Origin: Ignavibacteria bacterium | Lineage (GTDB): Bacteria > Bacteroidota > Ignavibacteria > Kapaibacteriales > Kapaibacteriaceae | NCBI GenBank assembly: GCA_016191145.1 | Contig: JACPPD010000010.1 | Location: forward strand, 186,001-250,000 | Direction: 5' to 3' | DNA length: 64,000 nucleotides | Shown here: one piece after another, positions 27,635 through 37,586 of the stretch | How the letters are laid out: each line of letters starts with the position of its first letter | Position numbering within the stretch: position 1 is the stretch's first letter | Position numbers and translations under genes: made by a program | Notes under the pieces: generated by a model | Told to the model about the DNA's origin: nothing | Seen by the model: the letters and a program-made list of their open reading frames with translations, nothing else | The model's database searches: none

Positions 27635-30600
27635 TGGGCCTCAGGTATTTCTTTGAGTTGGTGTTTCTCGTTCTTGCGGGCTACACCTTCCCGCCATATA
27701 GCCTGAAAGACGGGCACGACGAACATGGTCATGATCTGGATAATCATTCCCCCAAACGTTGGGATGGCCATGGGCACCATGATGTCTGCCCCCTTACCAG
27801 TTGATGTTAACACAGGCAAGAGCGCAATGATGGCAACGGCCGCAGTCATCATAGCAGGCCTAACACGTTTTTTGCCGGCTATCATTACTGATTCGCGTAC
27901 CTCTGCCACAGTCTTTGGTTTTCGGCCTTCAAATACCTGGTGAATGTATGTTCCCATGATTACACCATCGTTGGTAGCGATGCCAAAGAGAGCGATGAAT
28001 CCAACCCACACGGCAACGCTGAGGTTTATCGTGTGCATTTGGAATAGATCCCTCATGTTTATTCCTGCAACATCAAAGTTCATAAACCAACCCTGGCCAT
28101 AGAGCCAGATCATGAGAAACCCTCCGGCAAAGGCAACGAAAATCCCCGAAAAGTGAATGGCTGAGGCGGTAACTGTCTTAAACTGAAAAAAGAGCAGCAT
28201 GAAAATGGAGATAAGGCTAATCGGTATTACAATAGCAAGACGTTTTGTTGCACGTATCTGATTTTCATAGTTGCCGGTAAATCTATACGTAACTCCTGCG
28301 GGGAGCGCGAACTCGCCTGCATCCATCTTTGCCTTAATAAAACGCTGAGCTTCTTCGACTACATCGACTTCGGCATACCCAATTTTTTTATCAAAAATCA
28401 CATAACCATCCAGGAAGGTATCCTCACTCTTGATATTCTGCGGACCTCGGCGGTAGGTTATTTCGGCAAGGTCGCCAATCGGAACCTGTGCTCCCGATGG
28501 CGTTGGGATCAGAACCTTTTTAACATCCTCTGGGTTGTCCCGAAACTCTCTGGCATATCTGACGCGAACGGGGAAGCGTTCACGCCCTTCAACCGTGGTA
28601 GACAGCTTAATTCCGCCAATAGCCACCTCGATAAATGTTTGCATGTCCTGAATTGTCAGGCCATAACGCGCAATCTCATCGCGGTTGATTGCAAATTCTA
28701 AATATGGTTTGCCAACAATTCTGTCTGCAAAAACCGTTCTCGATTCAATGCTTGGAACCTGTTGAAGGATTTTCTCCAGCTGAAGGCCGACGCGTTCAAT
28801 CACTTCGAGATTTGGTCCAAACACTTTAATTCCCACAGGCGCCCGCATGCCAGTGGCCAGCATGATGAGGCGAACCTGAATAGGTTGCAACTGCGGAGCG
28901 GATGTAATTCCGGGTATGTTGGTAGCCTTTACGATTTCCTTCCATATATCATCAGGAGATTTAACAGAGTCTCTCCACTGACGGAAATATTCACCCTTGG
29001 AGTCTTCAATCAAGTTTTTTCGATCAATAACACGAAATTCTTCATTTTTAGGATTATACGTCGATCCGTCCTTCAAAACATATCGACCATCATCGTCCAC
29101 CTTAAACCGCATCCTGCGACCATCTTCATTAACGACGTATTCCGGTTTGTACATGATGGTATTCTCGAACATTGAAATATCTGCAGGGTCGAGCGCCGAA
29201 TTAACACGCCCCCATTTGCCAACCACAGATTCTACCTCCGGTATCTGCTGCACATAAGAATCGAGTTTCCGGATTACATCAATATTTTCTGCAACTCCGG
29301 AGTGCGACATCGTTGTCGGCATCAATAAGTATGAACCCTCATCCAATGGAGGCATGAATTCCTTACCAACTCCGGGTATCGTTGTTGAAGCGAATTTCCA
29401 TCCGCCGGTTTGCCGGAGATTCAATCCAATAACGCCTCCGCCGTCGGCAATGAAACCAAACATTTTGTCAAACCCGAGCCAGGTAGTCATCCCAAACAGA
29501 ATTGTGAAGGTAGGCACTAGGAGGAATTGCCACTTGTGCGTAAGGCACCATTGCAGAACCCGAGGGTAATAATGCACGATCGACATCAGTATGCCTAAAA
29601 CTGCCCCCACAAGTGCAAGGACGAACAGGTAATTAACGATGAGACTGTTTTGCGCACCTAACGGCAGCCATGCTTCGTTTAGGAAATACACAATGGTAAG
29701 AAGAATGATAATTGTATTTATCCATGTAACCCATTTTTTGCGACGCTCTGGCCACTTGCTTTCGAAGAAATTATTGATTCCAAACAAAATCAGCAAAATA
29801 GCAAGGAAGTTCCCATAAAATATCAGGAAAGCGAGCCCTAGTGCAGCCGTGATAGTTGCCCAAATTTTTTGTGTTCTCTCTTTATCAAACGTGATGGAAA
29901 AAACAGCGTGAGCAAGAGCGGGAACTGCTACAACTCCAAGGACAAAGGAGGCTAACAATGCAAACGTCTTTGTATACGCCAATGGTTTGAACAGCTTGCC
30001 TTCTGCCGCTTCCATTGCAAATACAGGCAGAAAGCTTACCACTGTAGTTGATAACGCAGTGATAACGGCAGATGCTACCTCAACGCAGGCCTCATGTATA
30101 ACTGTGAGTAGCTTCCTTCCTCTTGCACCATGGTTCTCGGGTAGTTCCAGGTGCCTGACGATATTCTCTACGAATATGATTCCAACATCAACCATTACTC
30201 CAATAGCGATGGCTATACCAGAAAGGGCAACCACATTTGCATCAATCTTATACAAACGCATTGCAATGAACGCCATTAGAACAGCTACCGGCAGCAAACT
30301 AGAAATGATGATAGATGCACGGATATTCAATACCAATACAATTACAACAATGATTGAGATGAGTATCTCGTGTTCCAGCGCTGATTCCAATGTGCCAAGC
30401 GTTTCCTTAATCAACCCTGAGCGGTCGTAAAAGGGAACTATCGTCACCTTAGACACAGTCCCGTCGGGCAAGACTTTCGAAGGTAATCCAGGTGATATTT
30501 CAGAAATTTTCTTTTTTACATTTTCAATCACTTCAAGAGGATTTGCTGCATATCTGGCAACAACTACTGCCCCGGTAGCTTCAGCGCCACCCTTATCCAG

Positions 30601-31479
30601 GCCGCCCCTCCGTGTTTCAGGTCCAAAATGAACCTTAGCCACATCCTTGATGCGAATTGGAGTGTTACCGTGTTGTACTATTACAGCCTTCTCAAGGTCA
30701 TCTAAGTTTTTGATATAGCCTAAGCCGCGAACCAGATATTCTGCCCGATTGAATTCAATGGTTCTGGCGCCAACGTCGAGATTACTTTTTCTCACAGCAT
30801 CCATGATCTGGGAAACGTCGACGTTGTACTCCTTCATGGCTATAGGATCAATATCTACCTGGTATTCTTTTACAAAGCCCCCTATAGCAGCCACTTCGGC
30901 AACCCCACCGGAAGATGTAAGTGCATAGCCGACATAAAAATCCTGAAGGGTGCGCAGCTCGTGTGGGTCCCAGCCTCCTGCAGGTTTTCCCGTCTTGGGG
31001 TCACGACCTTCGAGCGTGTACCAGTAAACCTGTCCAAGGGCAGTTGCATCTGGGCCTAATGCGGGCGTAACTCCATCGGGTAATTTCCCGGCAGGCAATG
31101 AATTTAGTTTTTCCAGAATGCGAGTCCGTGCCCAATAGAATTCAATGTCTTCATTGAATATGATGTAGATTTCCGAGAGACCGAAAATGGAATTACTCCG
31201 GATAGTCTTTACACCCGGAATTCCCAATAATGATGTGGTTAGGGGATAGGTGATCTGGTTCTCGATGTCCTGTGGAGACCGACCCATCCATTCTGTATAA
31301 ACAATCTGTTGGTTTTCACCGATATCAGGTATTGCGTCAACTGGAACAGGATTGCGCGGGAACCAATCCAATTTCCAGTTGAAGGGGGCTGTGGAAACGC
31401 CCCATCCAATAAAAATCAATACTATAATTGTCGTTATAAGCTTGTTCTCTAAGAAATAGAGAATTAATTTCTTGATCAT
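27631..31479 (-). CDS. cusA: CusA/CzcA-family heavy-metal RND efflux pump
   Basis: Proton-driven inner-membrane pump expelling Cu(I)/Ag(I) or other metals. 1282 residues, clearly longer than the usual 1030-1050. Hallmarks: TEWMGRSPQDIENQITYPLT near the N-terminus, FGLSEIYIIF, and VMVDVGIIFVENIVRHLE in the fourth helix with the proton-relay acidic residues. The periplasmic region holds GMRAPVGIKVFGPNL, with the Met expected for Cu/Ag type pumps. The extra length is mainly an insertion around residues 540-690 that adds several hydrophobic segments in the central loop, plus a charged insertion VDDDGRYVLKDGSTYNPKNE. Such long CusA forms are known in Bacteroidota. It overlaps the TolC gene by 4 bp. 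Confidence 0.95.
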   Translation of the reverse strand: MIKKLILYFLENKLITTIIVLIFIGWGVSTAPFNWKLDWFPRNPVPVDAIPDIGENQQIVYTEWMGRSPQDIENQITYPLTTSLLGIPGVKTIRSNSIFGLSEIYIIFNEDIEFYWARTRILEKLNSLPAGKLPDGVTPALGPDATALGQVYWYTLEGRDPKTGKPAGGWDPHELRTLQDFYVGYALTSSGGVAEVAAIGGFVKEYQVDIDPIAMKEYNVDVSQIMDAVRKSNLDVGARTIEFNRAEYLVRGLGYIKNLDDLEKAVIVQHGNTPIRIKDVAKVHFGPETRRGGLDKGGAEATGAVVVARYAANPLEVIENVKKKISEISPGLPSKVLPDGTVSKVTIVPFYDRSGLIKETLGTLESALEHEILISIIVVIVLVLNIRASIIISSLLPVAVLMAFIAMRLYKIDANVVALSGIAIAIGVMVDVGIIFVENIVRHLELPENHGARGRKLLTVIHEACVEVASAVITALSTTVVSFLPVFAMEAAEGKLFKPLAYTKTFALLASFVLGVVAVPALAHAVFSITFDKERTQKIWATITAALGLAFLIFYGNFLAILLILFGINNFFESKWPERRKKWVTWINTIIILLTIVYFLNEAWLPLGAQNSLIVNYLFVLALVGAVLGILMSIVHYYPRVLQWCLTHKWQFLLVPTFTILFGMTTWLGFDKMFGFIADGGGVIGLNLRQTGGWKFASTTIPGVGKEFMPPLDEGSYLLMPTTMSHSGVAENIDVIRKLDSYVQQIPEVESVVGKWGRVNSALDPADISMFENTIMYKPEYVVNEDGRRMRFKVDDDGRYVLKDGSTYNPKNEEFRVIDRKNLIEDSKGEYFRQWRDSVKSPDDIWKEIVKATNIPGITSAPQLQPIQVRLIMLATGMRAPVGIKVFGPNLEVIERVGLQLEKILQQVPSIESRTVFADRIVGKPYLEFAINRDEIARYGLTIQDMQTFIEVAIGGIKLSTTVEGRERFPVRVRYAREFRDNPEDVKKVLIPTPSGAQVPIGDLAEITYRRGPQNIKSEDTFLDGYVIFDKKIGYAEVDVVEEAQRFIKAKMDAGEFALPAGVTYRFTGNYENQIRATKRLAIVIPISLISIFMLLFFQFKTVTASAIHFSGIFVAFAGGFLMIWLYGQGWFMNFDVAGINMRDLFQMHTINLSVAVWVGFIALFGIATNDGVIMGTYIHQVFEGRKPKTVAEVRESVMIAGKKRVRPAMMTAAVAIIALLPVLTSTGKGADIMVPMAIPTFGGMIIQIMTMFVVPVFQAIWREGVARKNEKHQLKEIPEAQ

Positions 31480-31572
31480 GTTTGGATCAGCCCTTTGATT
31501 GAGAAGATTGAAAAATAGTAATCAGCCTTTCCCCTCAATACCTGGAGAAAGCGCTTGTACGTTTTTCAAATA

Positions 31573-32034
31573 TCAAATAAGCAAAGATTGGATCAGGATA
31601 GTGATATCCCGATTTGCCGCAGGGGGCGGATATTCTATACAGGAATATGTATCAACGGTGGGTGCAGTGTTCAGCAGCGAAACAACTGTGTTCAATACCA
31701 TCACCAGTTGTGCGTAGGGTATTGATATAGAAGCGATCTGAGCAGGATTATGCTGGCCAGCTACCTGTATGGAATGCTCGACACAACAATCTTTGCCCCC
31801 AACCTTGGCAGCATTTTGCTCACAATCTGGCCCGTGATAGTCGCTTGTACAAGTAGTACTCTGTGATACCACTTCACAGGTATTGTTCTGCAGGGATAGA
31901 GTGATGGCTTCTATCTGGCCAACGCAGTAATGCATACTTACGGTGAAACTCGTAGAGCTGAGTAGCACCAAAATGGATAGGATAACCGACACTATGTTTC
32001 TAAAAGGCTTCAATTCCCTCCAAGGACGCGGCAA
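31573..32034 (-). CDS. HYC_CC_PP family protein
   Basis: 153 residues. One N-terminal hydrophobic segment (NIVSVILSILVLLSSTSFTV) is followed by the three short motifs that name this Bacteroidota family: HYC (SMHYCVGQIEAI), CC (GKDCCVEHSIQV) and PP (YPPPAANRDI, near the end). Six further Cys are present. The family is of unknown function but usually lies directly upstream of Cus-type efflux genes, as here (94 bp before cusA). An envelope-located Cu/Ag-binding role is the simplest reading. The far C-terminus RDITILIQSLLI resembles that of homologues. Confidence 0.8.
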   Translation of the reverse strand: MPRPWRELKPFRNIVSVILSILVLLSSTSFTVSMHYCVGQIEAITLSLQNNTCEVVSQSTTCTSDYHGPDCEQNAAKVGGKDCCVEHSIQVAGQHNPAQIASISIPYAQLVMVLNTVVSLLNTAPTVDTYSCIEYPPPAANRDITILIQSLLI

Positions 32035-32110
32035 ATGTACGAATCATTCAAAAAAAAATTGGGTTTTACTGAAATTTGAGAAGTGCCTCGGAGATAGATG
32101 TGCCACAGAA

Positions 32111-32228
32111 CCTGCCGGGAGGCATATGCCTCCCGGCAGGTTACCCGGCAGCATATGTCTCCCGGCAAGTTACCCGGCAGCATATGTCTCCCGGCAAGTT
32201 ACCCGGCAGCATATGCCTCCCGGCAACA
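32111..32228. repeat. 29-bp palindromic tandem repeat, second locus
   Basis: A perfect 30-bp palindrome (32111-32140, half-site CCTGCCGGGAGGCAT) is followed by three 29-bp units (32142-32170, 32171-32199, 32200-32228), each with TACCCGGCAGCATATG then CTCCCGGCAA. The units are the reverse complement of the 15390-15488 family apart from a few bases. It fills the gap between the P-type ATPase stop (32235) and the HYC_CC_PP start (32034), inside the metal operon, where its hairpins could attenuate readthrough or stabilise mRNA ends. Confidence 0.85.
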
Positions 32229-32234
32229 TCCACC

Positions 32235-34358
32235 TTACTGATAGTTCTTCAGCGTACCTTTTAAAAGCTGAGCATTAATTGCCACAATGATGGTGCTCAG
32301 ACTCATAAACACTGCGCCAATAGCCGGGCTAATCACAAGTCCGGGTATAAAGCCCGTTGCCAATGGAAGAGCAAATGCATTGTACCCTGTGGCCCATGTA
32401 AGGTTTTGTATCATTTTCTTATATGTGGCCCTGCCAAACAATACAAGGTTGGCGATGTCCTTTGGATTACTGTTTACCAGGATGATGTCTGCGGTTTCGG
32501 CAGCTACGTCGGTCCCTGAACCCACGGCAATGCCTACGTCGGCTTGTGCCAGTGCTGGTGCATCGTTAACACCATCGCCAGTCATCGCCACAAAGTGACC
32601 TTCGCGTTGCAGTTTCTTGATGATCTCTACCTTCTGGTGTGGTAGCACTTCACTGAAATACCCGTCTAATCCAAGCTTCTCACTCACGGCACGGGCTGTC
32701 TTTTCATTGTCGCCCGTAGCCATGTATAGCTTCATACCTTTTTCACGAAGAATTTCAATTGCCTTTGGACTTTCCTCTCTGATTTTGTCTGCTAAAGCGA
32801 TAAATCCTGTGAGCGTATCGTCGGCAAGCACAAAAACGATGGTCTCGGCTGCATCGGATACTGTCGATGCCGGAACTGCGATGTTGTTTTCTTTTAGGTA
32901 TAGGGGGCTAACCACTCTCCAAATTTGTCCGTCAATCTTTCCCTGAATACCCTTAGCTGTAAGGGATTCGAAGTTTTCAACATTCTTCATACCGAGGTTC
33001 AGCTCACGCGCAATGTTCACAATTCCCTGGGCGATTGGATGCTCGGAGTGCTGCTCCAATGAAGCGGCAAACGATAAGAGATCTTCCTTGCTAATATTAT
33101 TTACAATACTTTCGTAACGTGAGACGCCAAACTTTCCTTCGGTCAGCGTTCCTGTTTTGTCGAACACCAGAACGGATATCTTCCGTGCGTTTTCAAACGC
33201 AGTCCGATTGCGTATTAGGAGCCCCCTACCGGCCGATAGTGCTGTTGAAATTGCTACAACAAGGGGGATTGCCAACCCAAGGGCGTGAGGGCAGGAGATC
33301 ACCATCACGGTTACCATTCGCTCGAGGGCAAAATCCCATGGTTTGCCCAGGCTAACCCACACAACGAGAGCTGAGGTGCCCGCCCCAATGGCAATGAACG
33401 TGAGCCACCGCGCTGCGATGTTGGCAAGGTTTTGCGTCCTTGATTTGGCTTTCTGGGCTTCTTGTACCAGACCGATGACCTTGCTGAGGTAGCTCTCCTT
33501 GCCGGTTTTTGCAACTTCTACCTTAAAGGATTGATTGCCGTTGACGGATCCGCCAATGACCAGATCGCCTTTAACTTTTTTTACTGGTTTGCTTTCACCG
33601 GTCAGCATGCTTTCGTCTACATAGCTTTCACCATCAACCACGACTCCGTCGGCCGGAATCTTCTCATTGGCTTTGATGAGAATAACATCCTTCTTATTCA
33701 GGTCTTCCACCTTTACGTCCATGATGTGGTCGCCATGCACCATGTGCGCTTCGGAGGGCATCATCTTCACAAGCAGTTCCAGCGCTCTCGAAGCTCCCAT
33801 CACGGATTTCATTTCTATCCAATGTCCGAATAGCATGATGACGATTAGTGTGGCAAGCTCCCAAAAGAAATCCATGCCCTCCAAACCAAACACCACTGCA
33901 GAGCTGTATACATACGCAACGGTTATGGCTACGGCTATCAAAACCATCATGCCTGGGTTTCTCTCCTTCAGCTCGTCCCAAAACCCTTTGAGGAATGGCC
34001 ACCCACCATAGAAAAAGACGACGGAGGAAAGCAAGAACAATACATACTTCTTGCCTGTAAATGTCAAATCGTAACCCAGCCACTGCTGAATCATGTGCGA
34101 CAATGCCAATACAGGAATTGTGAGGCCTACCGAATACATGAACCGCGTTTTGAAATCATCAATCATGTCGTGGTGACCGCCGTGGGCAGTATGGCCACTG
34201 GCACCAGCCATCGCTGCGTGACTGCCTGCCTTATGTTGTTCGTGACCTGGTTGTTTGCTGCTTTGCTGGTCGTGCCCCTGAGGATGGTGACCTTTATGGT
34301 CGTGTCCCTGATGATCGTGGGTGTTTTGGTCGTGGTCTTGCTGATCGTGTGAATTCAT
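32235..34358 (-). CDS. copB: copper/silver P1B-type ATPase, CPH (CopB) type
   Basis: Inner-membrane metal exporter of 707 residues. The N-terminal 55 residues are a His-rich tail ([19 protein letters not shown]) instead of CxxC metal domains. Eight membrane segments are expected. The metal-site motif is CPH ([15 protein letters not shown]), characteristic of the P1B-3/CopB group reported for Cu(II), Cu(I) or Ag(I). The A-domain LTGESKPV, P-domain phosphorylation site [15 protein letters not shown]-domain SEHPIAQGI and hinge [20 protein letters not shown] are complete. It follows the multicopper oxidase by 134 bp on the same strand, so the oxidase may alter the redox state of the metal that is exported. 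Confidence 0.93.
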   Translation of the reverse strand: MNSHDQQDHDQNTHDHQGHDHKGHHPQGHDQQSSKQPGHEQHKAGSHAAMAGASGHTAHGGHHDMIDDFKTRFMYSVGLTIPVLALSHMIQQWLGYDLTFTGKKYVLFLLSSVVFFYGGWPFLKGFWDELKERNPGMMVLIAVAITVAYVYSSAVVFGLEGMDFFWELATLIVIMLFGHWIEMKSVMGASRALELLVKMMPSEAHMVHGDHIMDVKVEDLNKKDVILIKANEKIPADGVVVDGESYVDESMLTGESKPVKKVKGDLVIGGSVNGNQSFKVEVAKTGKESYLSKVIGLVQEAQKAKSRTQNLANIAARWLTFIAIGAGTSALVVWVSLGKPWDFALERMVTVMVISCPHALGLAIPLVVAISTALSAGRGLLIRNRTAFENARKISVLVFDKTGTLTEGKFGVSRYESIVNNISKEDLLSFAASLEQHSEHPIAQGIVNIARELNLGMKNVENFESLTAKGIQGKIDGQIWRVVSPLYLKENNIAVPASTVSDAAETIVFVLADDTLTGFIALADKIREESPKAIEILREKGMKLYMATGDNEKTARAVSEKLGLDGYFSEVLPHQKVEIIKKLQREGHFVAMTGDGVNDAPALAQADVGIAVGSGTDVAAETADIILVNSNPKDIANLVLFGRATYKKMIQNLTWATGYNAFALPLATGFIPGLVISPAIGAVFMSLSTIIVAINAQLLKGTLKNYQ

Positions 34359-34492
34359 ATTGTTAACTTTAATTAGTTAAGCACCGTCCCAGGTGGACAT
34401 CGGACTCTATTGATCGGACAAATATTGCGAGAATATTCGGAAGGGAATCATTCTCACGATAGATAAGATTTCTTGCAAATCGTATTATCGGA

Positions 34493-36745
34493 TTAATACC
34501 GCACGCTGATTCCCGCTCCAACGCCATAATCACTATCGTATAAGGCGCTCACTGAGAATGTGCGCGTAACAAAGTATCGTAATCCAACAGTGTATTCCTT
34601 ATCGGTATTTACCCTGCCATCAAAAAACAGGCGCGACGTGATGGGCATATCTCTGCGCTGTAGCTGGAACCTGACGCGTGCTGTTGGGTCGATACGAAGT
34701 TCCGATTCAAAGAAAAACGGAAGCAAATAGAGAACGCCTAGTTCGAATTCTCTCCGATTGTCCTTTGTATCCGAAACTGATGCTCGTGCTAACGTCCGGT
34801 TCAGGCGCAGATCGTAACCGACAAATACGGCAAAGAAATCATCCTTATCCAAATAGCGAAGCAGGTGGGTCTCCGTTTCGTAATCTCCCTTCCAGGTTCC
34901 GCGTCCGTCGAAACGTAACTGGTAATCAAGATTCGACACAAATCCTTCGAACCAAGTGCTATTGGATAATACACTGAGATCGAACCATGCTGAAATAAAA
35001 TTGTCTTCTCCCTTTAACATTGAGTACCCTGTTTTTGCAAACTCATTTTGTTCACTGCCCTCGTAGCTCACAATTCTGGCCATGCCACTCATCATGTGAT
35101 AGAGAATGTGACAGTGAAAGAACCAATCCTTCTCTTCACTTGCATAGAATTCAATGGTGACGGACTCCATTGGCTGTATGTCGAACGTGTGTTTTAGAGG
35201 TGAATACGCGCCTTGGTCATTAATCAGGCGAAAAAAGTGACCATGGAGATGTAACGGGTGCCGCATCATTGTTGTATTGACGAATTTCATGCGCACTACT
35301 TCACCCTTTTTAATCAATATTTTATCCGCCTTCGATAGCGGCTTATCGTTGAACGACCAGATGTATCGCAGCATGTTTCCAGTTAGCGTGAGTTGAATCT
35401 CACGAACAGGTAATGCAGTGTCGAATGCTGTGGGGGCTACGGATCGTAACATATTGTAGGAAAGCACTTCATTCACAGTTGTATCCGGCATTTCCATGCC
35501 GGGCATTGCGTTGCCACTCTTCTCCATATCCATGTCCTTCATATCCATATCCTTCATATCCATGTCCTTCATCGTATTATCTCCGGCAGAGTCCATCCCC
35601 ATATCATCCATATCCATGTTCATATCCATACTGTTCCGTTCGGCGAGCATTGCCAAATAGTCCAGTGGGGGAATGTTGGGCGCGTAGATTTTTTTCCCGC
35701 TACCAAAGAATGTGGAGCTATATCCGGAAATATCTGCTGACGTTGCACGCAACTCGTAAGCGCCATCTCCAGGAATCGTAATCAAAACATCGTATGTTTC
35801 GGCAATAGGGAAGTCAATTTTATTTACAATAACAGGCTTTACGTCTTTTCCGTCGGCCGCAACAATCGTCATTGGTCCGCCTGCAAACTGAATCCAGAAA
35901 TACGAACCAGCGGCTCCATTAATCATTCGCAGGCGAATTGTTTCACCACGTTTGTAGTCGGGATATTCAGTCACTACCTTGCCGTTTGCTAAAAACGCAT
36001 CGTAGGCTACATCGGATACATCCATGGCAGGCATGCGCTGCCATTCCTGCTTTGCCTTGTCTCCCAAATACCCTCGTACCAGCGCTTCGCCCCAACTCTG
36101 TACCGAGTGACGCCTGATTGCATACCATTCGTAATTGGCTTTAAGCGACCTGAAGACCGTTGCCATACTTTCATTGGTCCAGTCTGAAAACACAATAACT
36201 TTTTCTTTTTGGGGTTTGCTGTTCCTGGGGTAGATCACAATGGAACCATACAGTCCCACCTGTTCCTGCAAGCCTGTATGTGAGTGATACCAGTATGTGC
36301 CGTTTTGAATTACAGGAAAGCTAAATGTATAGGTATCGCCGGGTTTAATAGGCGGAGTTGTGAGGTACGGTACTCCATCGGCTGCATTAGGAAGCAGAAT
36401 CCCATGCCAATGAACGGAAGTTTCTTCCTCCATGAGATTGCTGACATGAATGACTGCAGTATCGCCTTCGGTAAAGAACAGTGTTGGAGCAGGGATGGTG
36501 CCGTTCACGGCAATTGCCGATTTCAGACTACCCTCGGCGAACGTAACGAGCGTATCTGAAATATTAAGATTGTATACAGTCTGTTTACCCGTTGATTCCT
36601 GCCTGGGCTTTTGTGCTGCAGGCTTGCTCATATTCTGCATATCCTGCATGGGGTGCTGAGCGTGCAGGCCAACCGGCAGTAAAGAACTAAATAAAAGTAA
36701 TAACGTCTTCAAGGTGTGCGACTTTAAATATGATTTCAGCCGCAA
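34493..36745 (-). CDS. multicopper oxidase (CopA-type) fused to a CopB-like beta-barrel domain
   Basis: 750 residues with a signal peptide ending near VGLHAQHP. Residues about 50-520 are a three-cupredoxin multicopper oxidase: type 2/3 copper ligands in SVHWHGILLP and GTYWYHSHTGLQEQ, and the C-terminal HPLHLHGHFF and FHCHILYHMMSGMARI, which include the type 1 Cys-His pair. A Met/Asp-rich insert (about 370-420, tandem MDMKDMDM units) would bind copper. Residues about 540-750 are a separate beta-strand-rich domain ending in SVRY, with FRGRGTWKG-like and YDLRLNRTLARA strands resembling copper resistance protein B. CopA and CopB are usually separate genes, so this is a fusion. Role: periplasmic or outer-membrane copper oxidation and sequestration. 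Confidence 0.88.
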   Translation of the reverse strand: MRLKSYLKSHTLKTLLLLFSSLLPVGLHAQHPMQDMQNMSKPAAQKPRQESTGKQTVYNLNISDTLVTFAEGSLKSAIAVNGTIPAPTLFFTEGDTAVIHVSNLMEEETSVHWHGILLPNAADGVPYLTTPPIKPGDTYTFSFPVIQNGTYWYHSHTGLQEQVGLYGSIVIYPRNSKPQKEKVIVFSDWTNESMATVFRSLKANYEWYAIRRHSVQSWGEALVRGYLGDKAKQEWQRMPAMDVSDVAYDAFLANGKVVTEYPDYKRGETIRLRMINGAAGSYFWIQFAGGPMTIVAADGKDVKPVIVNKIDFPIAETYDVLITIPGDGAYELRATSADISGYSSTFFGSGKKIYAPNIPPLDYLAMLAERNSMDMNMDMDDMGMDSAGDNTMKDMDMKDMDMKDMDMEKSGNAMPGMEMPDTTVNEVLSYNMLRSVAPTAFDTALPVREIQLTLTGNMLRYIWSFNDKPLSKADKILIKKGEVVRMKFVNTTMMRHPLHLHGHFFRLINDQGAYSPLKHTFDIQPMESVTIEFYASEEKDWFFHCHILYHMMSGMARIVSYEGSEQNEFAKTGYSMLKGEDNFISAWFDLSVLSNSTWFEGFVSNLDYQLRFDGRGTWKGDYETETHLLRYLDKDDFFAVFVGYDLRLNRTLARASVSDTKDNRREFELGVLYLLPFFFESELRIDPTARVRFQLQRRDMPITSRLFFDGRVNTDKEYTVGLRYFVTRTFSVSALYDSDYGVGAGISVRY

Positions 36746-36859
36746 CCTAAGAAGGGTTCGAATATTTCAGGCCATTCAACGCTTCATGCAGATGTATGGC
36801 TCGATTATTACAAGCCATTCAACTTATCAGTCGCACACCTGCATTAAAAGCGTCTGTTT

Positions 36860-36899
36860 TGTGCACTGGACTAATGTGAGCAACACAGTCCAGTGCACA
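36860..36899. repeat. perfect 13-bp inverted repeat between DUF3347 and oxidase genes
   Basis: TGTGCACTGGACT (36860-36872) and its exact reverse complement (36887-36899) enclose a 14-nt loop containing AATGTGAGCA. It begins 16 bp past the DUF3347 stop and lies about 115 bp upstream of the multicopper oxidase start. No T-tract follows on either strand, so it may be an operator or an mRNA processing/stability hairpin. A related element (ATTGTGAGCACAAT) sits at 37951-37964. Nearby, GCCATTCAAC occurs twice as a direct repeat (36771-36780 and 36814-36823). Confidence 0.55.
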
Positions 36900-36915
36900 T
36901 TACCAGAACATTTCG

Positions 36916-37422
36916 TTACTTAATTGTTTCCTTTACAGTTCCACACTTGGGCATCTTTTCGCCCAGGTATGGGTTCCGAACATCCTTTTCGTTTGCAAGC
37001 CAATAGGATCCGCCGTCGCCGTAATCAGGGCAGAAGAAAAGAAAGACCTCTCCCATCGAGAGTTTTCCCTTTTTTACCAGACTAATCATTTCGGCGCTCA
37101 CAGCTCTAAACGCCTTTCGCTTGTCATCCAACGAACCGGCGTTTGCAACCTTCGTGGCCTCGGCAGTGATATTCTTACCGTCTGCAACACCTTTCGCGGC
37201 GGTAACCAGTTCAGCGGAGGCAGTTTTTGCTTCCTTAAGGTCGGAGGCAAACAATGCGTCTTTCAGGTGGATGTAGTGCATGTAAGCAGTGCCCAAGGCC
37301 TTGTCGGCAAACATGGGATCCATCTTTTTGGAGTCGGATTCTGAGCCATGCCCGTGGTTATGCGCTGCGTTTGCTCCCCAGCTTACTACTGCCAGGCACA
37401 GAGCGATCGCTAAGTACTTCAT
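36916..37422 (-). CDS. periplasmic DUF3347-domain protein
   Basis: 168 residues with a signal peptide (MKYLAIALCLAVVSWGANA) and a short His-rich start (HNHGHGSES). The rest is one DUF3347 domain: AYMHYIHLKDALFASDLKEA, a long helical hairpin, and the conserved end FFCPDYGDGGSYWLANEKDV then NPYLGEKMPKCG. The Cys, Met and His at the end are the likely metal ligands. It is the free-standing form of the domain fused to the CusB adaptor of this island, which suggests a soluble metal chaperone feeding the same pump or the oxidase encoded next. Confidence 0.8.
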   Translation of the reverse strand: MKYLAIALCLAVVSWGANAAHNHGHGSESDSKKMDPMFADKALGTAYMHYIHLKDALFASDLKEAKTASAELVTAAKGVADGKNITAEATKVANAGSLDDKRKAFRAVSAEMISLVKKGKLSMGEVFLFFCPDYGDGGSYWLANEKDVRNPYLGEKMPKCGTVKETIK

Positions 37423-37586
37423 TAATGAACCTATTTATTGATGAAAAAATTTGACGGCCTATTGTACGAACATGACGAAAAGGAATTGTGAGCGGCGCTG
37501 ACAGCCCCTTACCATGGGGCGATTAAAACGATCCCTAAACCCACAGCTTGCGGGAAAGGAATGTCGGAAAGTCTCGTCCTGAGCGT

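Noticed and set aside
37504-37520. GCCCC/GGGGC hairpin between the thioredoxin-like and DUF3347 genes as a terminator
   Set aside because: Only 5 bp of stem and no T-tract on either strand.
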